A DNA stretch of 64,000 nt. It comes from Desulfuromonas sp. GTDB taxonomy: Bacteria; Desulfobacterota; Desulfuromonadia; Desulfuromonadales; UBA2294. How positions within the stretch are numbered: position 1 is the stretch's first letter; each line of letters begins with the position of its first letter. Below the pieces are notes generated by a model. It saw nothing but the letters and a program-made list of their open reading frames with translations, did not search any database and had not been told where the DNA came from. This document shows, piece after piece, positions 19,043-26,674 of the stretch. The stretch is from NCBI GenBank assembly GCA_002869615.1, contig PKUH01000106.1, forward strand, positions 70,158 to 134,157. Direction: 5' to 3'. The position numbers and the translations under genes were made by a program.

Positions 19043-21388
19043 TCAAAATGTTTTTTTGATGTTAACCTGCCAGCGCTGTTCATCGCGATCCATGACCAGA
19101 CCCAGATCATCTTCGGTTCGCATGCCGTACTCATACTCTATTCCAGCTGTCAATTTACTGAAAATAAAGTCAGAGTAAAGACCATAACCTGCTTCAAGTG
19201 TGCCAGTCTCAACATCTTGCTGCAACCGCGTCTTTGCTCCCAATCGAGACCAGATTTTTGGATAATAATTGCCAATGATTGCCAACATCCATTTTTCAGA
19301 GGTTTCACCCAATTCTGGTTCAAAAACTTCATATTTCAGGATTTGTTCAACAGAATAAAGCTTTCTGACCCGGCCATTGACTACAAATTTCTGATACAAC
19401 TGCTCCTGTTCAAGTTCATAGTGAATTCCTCCCTCATTTGCTCTATCTGAATTGACCATATCAAATATAAACTTTAAACTAGCCCCCCAGTTTCGCGAGA
19501 GAGAGTAACCGACCAGAGCACTGCTGTTCAATGCGTAGCCATCGAAATAACTACCCATTTTCTTCGTAGAATCACCTGAAAAACCAAGCATACTGGTACT
19601 TAGATTGTCGCCCATGCCCAAAACATTTAGGATCGAAACGGACATTGCCTTTTCCGAATAATCGAGACGGTGTTCGAGGCTATATTGCTCAAAATTCTCA
19701 TTGTCAAATTCGAGATATTTTGATGTGACCGCAATCCGGTTTTTCATTCGATTAACTGAAACGTGATCAACAAAAACAGTAATATCAGAACGGAACAAAC
19801 TATCGGAGATATAAAGCCCACTGCCAGAACCGCTTGAATTCCCAGTAATGCCACTTATTGATCTTGCCTTAATATAATTTACAACACCATCTGTTGTCTC
19901 GCCACTCCCGTATGAAAAGTCTGCTTCAACGCCATAGCGCAATCGACTATTCAGATCTTTTGTAAACCTGTTATCACATGTGATCTGCCAATAGCTCAAG
20001 TCCCTCAGAAGGGTTGCATTATCTTCTTCAGAAATATATGAAAAGTCGAGTTCAGTTAAAAAATGAAAATCTTTAACTATCTTTCTATTAGTTGTTACAG
20101 CCACACCCGCCTTAAACGCCGATCCATTGCCATACCAGTTGCCATTAACAGTCTCCACCTCAAGTACAGGAGATAGCTTGTATTTACCGGTCTTGTTAAG
20201 ATCGAATCTCGTAGATGAATAAAAATTATTTTCAGCCCTTTCCTGACTGATCAGGGCAAACGGCCTGTTCTCTTTCTCCATCGAACCAATCAGAGTCGTC
20301 CTAAACGAACTGTTCCGATTGATATCTCCATGTGCGAAAAAGGGTATGACAGCTTCCCTCTTCAATGAGTCGGTTTCTTCGACTCGAGTTAATGAAGAGT
20401 ACAGGTTTGATTTCCAATTTGACTGAGATGTTTTCAGGAAAAAATTCAAAGAATAAGATTTTTCGCGTTCAGAGGGCAGGTTCGGAGTAACCTGCTTCAC
20501 ATAGCTTCCGTCACTCGATATCTTAATCCAATTCGTCAGATTAACCCATTCCCTGACCATGAACTGGTTTATATTGCCGAGGACAATCATCGAACGCTCT
20601 TCATTTTCGGCGGGATTCAGCTCATCAGTGTGATCAAAGAATCTGTAGTGTAACCAATTGTGCTTTTTGTTCAGAGAAACAAAAGCCATTTCCCTGTCCT
20701 TATAATGACTAGGATTAAAAGTTTCCAGATCTTTTACATAGGTTTCTTTGTAATCGAGAAAAAGTTTAGGGAAATGTGACAGTATGTCCCTGTAGCGCCC
20801 GAGATAACTACCATTCCGGATACCAAGAACAAGTGAGACACCAGTTACGATTTGCGTTCCATCATCGGTATCCGTAACAATATCGGGCGTCAAAATTCGG
20901 CCATTCTTTTCAGTGATTATTAATTCATTGAAGCTTCCATCTGAAAAGAAGTTGTTATCATATTCAAACCGCGCTTTGTTCATGTCGCGAGAGTAAAGAT
21001 GCATACGGAAAGGCAACCCCCCTGGAGCGAATACGAAATCGCCCTCATAAAGGACCTTCGAGGTATCTACTTCAAGCTCAGATTGAATACCGGCAACTGT
21101 AATATCTGTATTAAAGTCTGTCCATTCGCCGCCAAGAGCAATTTGGTACTCACCGCCCCGACCATTGAGAATTCTTCCTTTTGAATGGAACCAAAGGGAG
21201 TACTTCTGAGAAAAATAATCTGCCTCTTCGACTGAAGCACCAGCCTCCCTTGCATCATAATGGCCAGCACTCCAATCCAGTGAACCGGACACCCTCGCAG
21301 AAGCACAAGGCGCAATAACCATCGAAATCAGAATGATTAATGACAGGGCAAAACAAATATTTAATCTATTTACAAACATCGAATCCAT
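19043..21388 (-). CDS. Outer-membrane beta-barrel protein of a putative porin-cytochrome locus
   Basis: A 781-aa exported protein with a signal peptide (hydrophobic about residues 9-27, cleavage after CASA). The mature part alternates short amphipathic strands with polar turns, lacks long hydrophobic helices and ends in ...NIKKTF, the terminal Phe typical of BAM-assembled outer-membrane proteins. Its size (about 750 aa mature) resembles porins of electron-transfer conduits (MtrB/PioB and Geobacter analogues), though I see no named family motif. It is the last gene of the operon and lies 216 nt downstream of the octaheme cytochrome gene. A role as a transmembrane sheath or exporter for the linked cytochromes is inferred from context. 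No clear ribosome site precedes the ATG. Confidence 0.78.
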   Translation of the reverse strand: MDSMFVNRLNICFALSLIILISMVIAPCASARVSGSLDWSAGHYDAREAGASVEEADYFSQKYSLWFHSKGRILNGRGGEYQIALGGEWTDFNTDITVAGIQSELEVDTSKVLYEGDFVFAPGGLPFRMHLYSRDMNKARFEYDNNFFSDGSFNELIITEKNGRILTPDIVTDTDDGTQIVTGVSLVLGIRNGSYLGRYRDILSHFPKLFLDYKETYVKDLETFNPSHYKDREMAFVSLNKKHNWLHYRFFDHTDELNPAENEERSMIVLGNINQFMVREWVNLTNWIKISSDGSYVKQVTPNLPSEREKSYSLNFFLKTSQSNWKSNLYSSLTRVEETDSLKREAVIPFFAHGDINRNSSFRTTLIGSMEKENRPFALISQERAENNFYSSTRFDLNKTGKYKLSPVLEVETVNGNWYGNGSAFKAGVAVTTNRKIVKDFHFLTELDFSYISEEDNATLLRDLSYWQITCDNRFTKDLNSRLRYGVEADFSYGSGETTDGVVNYIKARSISGITGNSSGSGSGLYISDSLFRSDITVFVDHVSVNRMKNRIAVTSKYLEFDNENFEQYSLEHRLDYSEKAMSVSILNVLGMGDNLSTSMLGFSGDSTKKMGSYFDGYALNSSALVGYSLSRNWGASLKFIFDMVNSDRANEGGIHYELEQEQLYQKFVVNGRVRKLYSVEQILKYEVFEPELGETSEKWMLAIIGNYYPKIWSRLGAKTRLQQDVETGTLEAGYGLYSDFIFSKLTAGIEYEYGMRTEDDLGLVMDRDEQRWQVNIKKTF

Positions 21389-21604
21389 TCAATATCTTGC
21401 AAAAAACTCCAGATTGAACCCTTGCCAACCCATTACGGATTGACAAACTCACGATTAACCTGCAATTATTATGCCTCCAGCTAGACCCTGCCGACTTGGT
21501 ATGCAAGACAAATCAACGCAACATTCCGGGCAAAAAATCGGCCAAATAGCACTGACCAAACAAAGTTATTTCACTGCATTTTATATTCAAGGCAATCTTA
21601 ATAT

Positions 21605-22591
21605 TTATTTAGTGTGGCACTTGGAGCAGATCATCATTCCCGATACTTTTTCGGGAAAATACTGTTGGGTCATTCCTCCATGCGGCTTGTGACAACTCAC
21701 ACAGCTTAGTTCTCTGCCACTTAATGAACTGGGATCTGGCTTACCACTAACAGGGTGCCCCTTTCCTGTCCCTTGAGTAAAGTGCTTAAGGACTTCCAGT
21801 CTTTCATGACATTTCATACACAAATCGTTGACTTCGAAATGAAGCTGAGATCGATGATCAGAGGCATGTGAATCATGACATATCAGACACATTCCGACAG
21901 CAACAGGACCATGTACAAACTCATTATCCCGAAACTCCCTTACCTTGCCTAAGTGGCACCCGTTACAAAGATCATTATCATTGTCATTCTTAACTTTGTA
22001 TTTTGCCGGTCGACTCGATTGATCATGACAGTAAACACACTGAAATACCCCGGCAGGACCATGAACATATTTCTTGGCTATAAGGTTCTTGTGACAAGAA
22101 CCGCAGGGATTTCCATCAACCGTCGAGAGTGCTAATTGATCAGGAGATGGGTTCATATTGTGGCATGGGGTACACAACTGCTCTTTTTGCGTTACATGCA
22201 TTACGAAAGGTCTATACCCATCTGGTGGCAATTCATAAGCATCTGACAATACATAAATCTCTGCGTCCACGTTATCGACCAATTTACCCTGCACATACCC
22301 CTCGACCCTGATTGAATTTTTTCCCGGCGCGTATTCGGGTTGCAAAATGAGAAAGTCCTTAAATACCGCTTTGTACTCAGAGCTTGAAATATCAATCGGA
22401 CTGCTTCGAAGGCCATTGATTTCGACAACAACTGCTTCGATCGAAGGTTGAGAGCCTCCTTTCAAGATAATATACCCGGGCCCCTTCAGAAATGTTTTAT
22501 CTTCCGGATAAATCATCACCAGAGAATGAGCCAATAAAGGCATGAACAAAAAGAAAAAGAAACCAAAAATAATTATTCTAGTTTTATACAT
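21605..22591 (-). CDS. Octaheme c-type cytochrome with N-terminal beta-sandwich-like domain
   Basis: A 328-aa exported protein with eight C-x-x-C-H haem sites (CTPCH, CGSCH, CVYCH, CNGCH, CLICH, CMKCH, CVSCH, CSKCH), all in the C-terminal half (from about residue 138). A signal peptide (about 1-23, FFFFLFMPLLAHS) is followed by ~110 residues without cysteines and rich in beta-type sequence, likely an Ig-like domain. Spacing of haem sites and extra histidines (VHGP, SHASDH) fits bis-His coordination of the doubled-CXXCH group. It lies between the NHL lipoprotein and barrel genes, suggesting a periplasmic or outer-membrane electron carrier. The exact role is inferred. Confidence 0.88.
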   Translation of the reverse strand: MYKTRIIIFGFFFFLFMPLLAHSLVMIYPEDKTFLKGPGYIILKGGSQPSIEAVVVEINGLRSSPIDISSSEYKAVFKDFLILQPEYAPGKNSIRVEGYVQGKLVDNVDAEIYVLSDAYELPPDGYRPFVMHVTQKEQLCTPCHNMNPSPDQLALSTVDGNPCGSCHKNLIAKKYVHGPAGVFQCVYCHDQSSRPAKYKVKNDNDNDLCNGCHLGKVREFRDNEFVHGPVAVGMCLICHDSHASDHRSQLHFEVNDLCMKCHERLEVLKHFTQGTGKGHPVSGKPDPSSLSGRELSCVSCHKPHGGMTQQYFPEKVSGMMICSKCHTK

Positions 22592-22637
22592 CAGAGCAAC
22601 TCCAAAAGGTCTATATACCTGGTTACCGTTCAGTCAT

Positions 22638-23741
22638 TCATTGTTGGGGTTTAAACATCTGCGGGATCACTGCCTGTCCCGGCAACACCGGATTCTCTTT
22701 CAGGTAGTCCTCAGTCAAATATTGAAAGCGATGAATCATTCTGTTTAACGTGTCAACGATCCAGATCGTTTCTTGTTTATCAACATCAACACCTTCCGGC
22801 AGATAAAATCCCCCGGGGGCTATGCCCCCCTCTTCAGCAGGGTATTTACCGCCGATAGTTGTCAGAAAAATACCGTCGTGACTAAAAACAACAATCCGGT
22901 GTGCAAGGGAGTCCGTAACATAAACATGTCCAGAGGGGCTAACGGCTATCCCTTTCGGCATCTGGAAAGAACCCAGTGCAGTACCTCTTTCACCAAATGA
23001 TCTTAGAAACTTGCCATCGGCATCAAAAACCTGGACTCGTGCATTTAATGCATCCAAAACAAACAGATTTCCATTCATGTCAAGATCAAGGTCAACCGGG
23101 AAATTAAACTCTCCTTGAGCCGTGCCTCGCCGCCCAATCTTATAAACATTTTCCCTGGTTTTTGCAGAGTAAACAAACACCTGATGGTCATCAGGCGATA
23201 CGACGTAAATCCTGCTTCTGGATTCATCGACCGCAAGATTAACCGGTCGATTGATCCCATCTAGAAACCATTCGTCAAGCAATTTTTCTTCAGAGTTATA
23301 AATGCATATTTTTTTCTTTTTGGCATCAACAACATACAATTGCCCAATGCTGTCACCAGCCAAGCCCATTGGTTGCACAAAAGACTTTATGTTTCCTTTT
23401 CTATCTCTTAATTTCTCCAATTGCCCCGTGACTAAATCGATAGCATGAACAAACCCGCCAACAGGCTCAGAGACATAAAACTTCCCACCACCGTTTGATA
23501 AGACATCGTACGGATGGGAAAAAACAGATACAGGAGCCTCTCTGCCAAAAATAGCCAATTCAATTGCACTTACAGTCTCCTTCTCAATGTCATAGTCGGA
23601 CTGATAAGAACTTATGTATTCAATCTTGGGATCATCGGACAAAAGCGGCCAGAAGTACCTTTTAGTGACTTCCTGACTGGGTGCACATCCAAAAAACAAA
23701 AACATCGGAATAGCTATAAATATCATCCTGACAAACAACAT
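22638..23741 (-). CDS. NHL-repeat beta-propeller lipoprotein
   Basis: A 367-aa predicted lipoprotein: lipobox-like FLFFGC with Cys19, then six NHL-type repeats forming a propeller. Repeat cores include FNFPVDLDLDMNGNLFVLDA, then RVQVFDADGKFLRSFGERG, PKGIAVSPSGHVYVTDSLAH and YLPEGVDVDKQETIWIVDTL. NHL propellers mediate protein-protein contacts. NHL genes accompany several multihaem cytochrome clusters in Geobacter (for example near omcS, as I recall), where they are suspected assembly or docking factors. It lies 20 nt after the large cytochrome and 46 nt before the octaheme one. Confidence 0.87.
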   Translation of the reverse strand: MLFVRMIFIAIPMFLFFGCAPSQEVTKRYFWPLLSDDPKIEYISSYQSDYDIEKETVSAIELAIFGREAPVSVFSHPYDVLSNGGGKFYVSEPVGGFVHAIDLVTGQLEKLRDRKGNIKSFVQPMGLAGDSIGQLYVVDAKKKKICIYNSEEKLLDEWFLDGINRPVNLAVDESRSRIYVVSPDDHQVFVYSAKTRENVYKIGRRGTAQGEFNFPVDLDLDMNGNLFVLDALNARVQVFDADGKFLRSFGERGTALGSFQMPKGIAVSPSGHVYVTDSLAHRIVVFSHDGIFLTTIGGKYPAEEGGIAPGGFYLPEGVDVDKQETIWIVDTLNRMIHRFQYLTEDYLKENPVLPGQAVIPQMFKPQQ

Positions 23742-23761
23742 AAATTCCTAACAATAATAGA

Positions 23762-25441
23762 CTAATCGTTCAGAACTCGACGCTCTCGATCATAATATTT
23801 CGGTTTGTGGCAACCGGCCAGACAAGCCCCCCCAGTATCTGTGTTGGTCATTTCAATCGGGATTTGCCATTTGCCGAAACCCGGGACATTGTCTAATACG
23901 AGGTGGTCTTGCTTGGCGCCGTGCACTCCATGGCAAACATTACAGGTACGCCCTTTATTCTTATTGACATGAATGAAATGCAAGTTCCGGTCGCCATTAC
24001 GGAAGTTGGTCGCTTCGGATGTCCTTTGATATTCGAAAGCATTTCGATCATGGCACTGTAAACATAGGCTGTACATTGTCGGCGAATAGGGTGCATAAAA
24101 ACCCCGGGGCCAGTTGCCGTTAAGTAGTTTCACCCGCCTCGATCCGTGCGGAGCATGACAAGCCCAACATTCAGCATCGGAAACCGGCTGATGTTGAAAC
24201 TTGTAAGCTGAAAACTCGAGGATCTTATCTTCATGACAGGAAGCACATATCTCTGTCGGTCCCATGGTGAACATATTGGTTTCACCGGTGCCATGTGCAT
24301 CATGACATGAGCTGCAACCATCCTCGAGTGCATCATGCTTGAATGGTTCACCTGTCGCCTTCAGTACTCCACCATGACAGATAAAGCAGAGCTTATCGCC
24401 CGTCTCCGGCAACATGAACTCATTCTCTTCACTATGCGGGTTATGACAATTCGCACAACCATCTTCAATTATCGGATGTACGTTCTCGCGAGTGGTCATT
24501 TCTGCCTTGCTTTCATGACACATCAGGCAGAGAGCGGTCTCTTCTTCGGGCAACTGATTTTCAGCATTTGAAGCATGCGGATCGTGGCAGATACCGCACT
24601 CACCGGCCGCAACCGGCCCGTGTACATACCTACCATCCGCCTTACTCTCGTGACATTCGTAGCAGAGTCGGCTTCCTTCAGCCGGTAGCATCAGGGCCGC
24701 GGAACCGGCATGCGGATTATGACAGGAGGTGCAACCATCCTCCAGGGCCGAGTGAACATGGGACAGCCCGGAGGTCGGGTCATCATGACATTCAAGGCAA
24801 AGGTCATTCCCCGCCGCCGGAAGCATGTTTCCGGCCGGCCCGGAATGCGGATTGTGACATGAGACACAACCATCCTCAAGGGCTGTGTGAATATGCGCCA
24901 AACCGGAGGTCGGATCATCATGACACTCAAGACAAAGAGCATTCCCCGAAACCGGAAGCATGTTTTCGGCCGGGCCGGCATGCGGATCGTGGCACGAAGT
25001 GCAGCCATCATCAAGAGCCGGATGGATATGTTCCCCTTCAGATTTTTCCTCATGACACATGAAGCAAAGATTGTCGTCGGGTTGATAAAGAAATTTTTCC
25101 TGATTACTCTGATGCGGGCTGTGGCAGCCGGCACAATCATCTTCAACGGCCGGGTGGATATGCGCCTGCCCCGCCGCAATATTATCATGACACATCAGGC
25201 AAAGTTGGCTCCCGTTCTCGGGAAAAGTGAAAGCGCCGCGGCTTTCCGGATGTTTTTTGCCGGTCGCTTCGTGGCAGCTGTCACACTCGCCGCCGGCGAC
25301 CGGATCGTGCACATACCTGGCCTTGCCCATAACAGCGTGACACGAGGACGTAACACACCCCTCGGCCATGGCCGTACCAGCAAAAAAGACCAGTTGGATA
25401 ACACCAAAAAGATAAAAAAACCTGAATGAATTTGAAATCAA
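23762..25441 (-). CDS. Large multihaem c-type cytochrome (19 CXXCH plus two variant sites)
   Basis: A 559-aa exported cytochrome with nineteen C-x-x-C-H sites. It also has a CX4CH at C29-C34-H35 right after the signal peptide and a CX3CH at C540-C544-H545, so up to 21 haems. Sites alternate in pairs with short HIHPAxEDGC links, the doubled-CXXCH pattern; two adjacent 45-residue units (residues 145-234) are nearly identical. A TTG at 25441 is the likely start: it has GGAGGG 5 nt upstream and gives a good signal peptide ending GTAMA. It is the first gene of the operon behind a sigma-54-like promoter. Haems this numerous in tandem suggest long-range electron transfer at the cell surface or across the periplasm. 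Confidence 0.9.
   Translation of the reverse strand: MISNSFRFFYLFGVIQLVFFAGTAMAEGCVTSSCHAVMGKARYVHDPVAGGECDSCHEATGKKHPESRGAFTFPENGSQLCLMCHDNIAAGQAHIHPAVEDDCAGCHSPHQSNQEKFLYQPDDNLCFMCHEEKSEGEHIHPALDDGCTSCHDPHAGPAENMLPVSGNALCLECHDDPTSGLAHIHTALEDGCVSCHNPHSGPAGNMLPAAGNDLCLECHDDPTSGLSHVHSALEDGCTSCHNPHAGSAALMLPAEGSRLCYECHESKADGRYVHGPVAAGECGICHDPHASNAENQLPEEETALCLMCHESKAEMTTRENVHPIIEDGCANCHNPHSEENEFMLPETGDKLCFICHGGVLKATGEPFKHDALEDGCSSCHDAHGTGETNMFTMGPTEICASCHEDKILEFSAYKFQHQPVSDAECWACHAPHGSRRVKLLNGNWPRGFYAPYSPTMYSLCLQCHDRNAFEYQRTSEATNFRNGDRNLHFIHVNKNKGRTCNVCHGVHGAKQDHLVLDNVPGFGKWQIPIEMTNTDTGGACLAGCHKPKYYDRERRVLND
24740..25009 (-). repeat. Two tandem 135-bp coding repeats in the large cytochrome
   Basis: Units 24875-25009 and 24740-24874 each encode 45 residues with the frame DGCxSCHxPHxGPAxNMLP followed by LCLECHDDPTSGL, and are highly similar at DNA and protein level. 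A more diverged third unit follows. This shows recent internal duplication of a two-haem module. Confidence 0.85.
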
Positions 25442-25604
25442 AGCTGCCCTCCGCGCCCCGGCACTACGGTGATTACACGAAACAGATCAAGCGCAATGCC
25501 GTATTTTGTTCCAGGACGTTATCATTGCCGCAAGTGGCAAACGACACGATGCACTGACAGACCTCAAGTAATCCGCATGAATATACTAAATCCAGAGGGA
25601 AAAT

Positions 25605-25620
25605 TGCAAAAAGCAGGCCA
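25605..25620 (-). promoter_or_regulatory. Sigma-54-type promoter of the cytochrome operon
   Basis: The minus strand reads TGGC then CTGCTTT then TTGCA, with -24 GG (25619-25618) and -12 GC (25607-25606) separated by exactly 10 bases, matching the RpoN consensus TGGCACG-N4-TTGCA at most key positions. The start would be near 25594, leaving a ~150-nt leader. An activator site was not identified. Confidence 0.65.
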
Positions 25621-25704
25621 GCATGGAAACATTAGGATCATTGAAAATACTCAAGCAACCACCACTTAAAAAATAACGGTCACAAGCGATTTTCCGAACA
25701 AAAT

Positions 25705-25737
25705 AAAACCGGCGCAGGATAATCAGGCGCCGGTTTT
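25705..25737. terminator. Intrinsic terminator after ccsA (bidirectional hairpin)
   Basis: An 11-bp perfect stem AAAACCGGCGC / GCGCCGGTTTT with a loop of about 11 bases. The A and T tracts on both sides allow function in either direction; on the minus strand it closes the resB-ccsA unit. Confidence 0.88.
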
Positions 25738-25790
25738 AAACTACTTAACAGCGGACAAAACAAAAGCCCGCCAACTGATCGAAGACCAAA

Positions 25791-26651
25791 CTAGCTGCCA
25801 CCGTAAGAGTGCAGTCCTGAGAGGACCAGATTAACGCCAAGGTAACAGAAAATGGTGGCAGCAAAACCAACTATCGAAAGGATTGCCGCACGCTTTCCGG
25901 CCCAACCGCGGGTAAAACGGGCATGCAGGAACGCTGCATAAATAAACCAGACGATCAGGCTCCAGGTCTCCTTCGGATCCCAGCTCCAGTAGGTACCCCA
26001 GGCATAGTTGGCCCAGGCGGCGCCGGTGATAATTCCGAGAGAGAGCAGCGGAAAACCGATCATGATCGATTTATAGTTGATGTCATCGAGAATTTTGGTG
26101 CTCGGGAAAAGACCAAGAATCCCCCCGGCCGGCGAATCACCTTCGCTTTTATCTTCCTTGCCCGCCTTGATCAAATACATGATCGAGACCCCGCAAGCGA
26201 CCGCAAAAGCAGCGTAACCGAGAAAACAGGTGATAACGTGATAGGTCAGCCAGTTGCTCTGCAAGGCCGGCACCAGTGGATCAATTGCATCGTTCAGGTT
26301 CAGCTGGGCCCAGGTCATGCCGAGAAAAGCAAAAGGAACGACAAAAGCACCGATTGCCTTCTGCTTGTATTTCCAATCGATCAGGATATAGACCACGATG
26401 ATCGACCAGGCAAAAAAGACAACCGACTCGTAAAGATTCGACAGGGGCGCCCGGCCGTCGGCACCGAGCAGCTGGTATGACTCATACCAGCGCAGGCCAA
26501 GGGCCGCCGTATGAACAAGCAGACCGATATAAGCGAGGATGTTGCCGCCGATTGCCACCTTGCCATTACGGGTGGCCAGATAGGCGATAAAAAGAACCAT
26601 CGAAGCGAAGTATGCGATTGTTACCAAATTAAAAAGCTGAGTACTGTCCAT
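25791..26651 (-). CDS. ccsA: Cytochrome c biogenesis protein CcsA (CcsB/ResC type, System II)
   Basis: A 286-aa polytopic membrane protein (about eight helices) that with ResB forms the System II haem exporter/ligase attaching haem to CXXCH motifs outside the membrane. The tryptophan-rich haem-handling motif is present as WGTYWSWDPKETW, and conserved His residues flank it (LVHTAAL, TYHVITC, FLHARF). It lies 23 nt after resB, the usual order, and is followed by a terminator. The multihaem proteins encoded just downstream are obvious clients. Confidence 0.95.
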   Translation of the reverse strand: MDSTQLFNLVTIAYFASMVLFIAYLATRNGKVAIGGNILAYIGLLVHTAALGLRWYESYQLLGADGRAPLSNLYESVVFFAWSIIVVYILIDWKYKQKAIGAFVVPFAFLGMTWAQLNLNDAIDPLVPALQSNWLTYHVITCFLGYAAFAVACGVSIMYLIKAGKEDKSEGDSPAGGILGLFPSTKILDDINYKSIMIGFPLLSLGIITGAAWANYAWGTYWSWDPKETWSLIVWFIYAAFLHARFTRGWAGKRAAILSIVGFAATIFCYLGVNLVLSGLHSYGGS

Positions 26652-26674
26652 AATTATTCTCCTGAAAACCCTCC

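Larger units (their letters stand above)
25442..25790. other. Intergenic region: cytochrome-operon leader and ccsA terminator
   Basis: No gene is supported on either strand in these 349 bases. The part 25442-25620 is the leader and sigma-54-like promoter of the cytochrome operon, with a small hairpin (TTGCC-N6-GGCAA) in the leader. The part 25705-25737 is the ccsA terminator. The leader lacks the conserved core of the cyclic-dinucleotide (GEMM) riboswitches often found before Geobacter cytochromes. Confidence 0.7.

Noticed and set aside
21389-21604. Second sigma-54 promoter before the barrel gene
   Set aside because: GG and GC pairs occur, but spacing is 8 or 13 bases and not 10; no convincing promoter, so the barrel is treated as part of the operon.
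24568-25062. Plus-strand frame over the large cytochrome, rich in H, R and P
   Set aside because: Produced by the CXXCH-coding repeats read backwards.
23762-25441. CRISPR-like repeats suggested by regular short repeats in this region
   Set aside because: The repeats are coding, 135 bp long and lack unique spacers; they reflect haem-module duplication.
25442-25600. Cyclic-di-GMP or cAG (GEMM) riboswitch in the cytochrome leader
   Set aside because: The leader was read for the conserved GEMM core and tetraloop pairing and neither was found; only a small simple hairpin is present.
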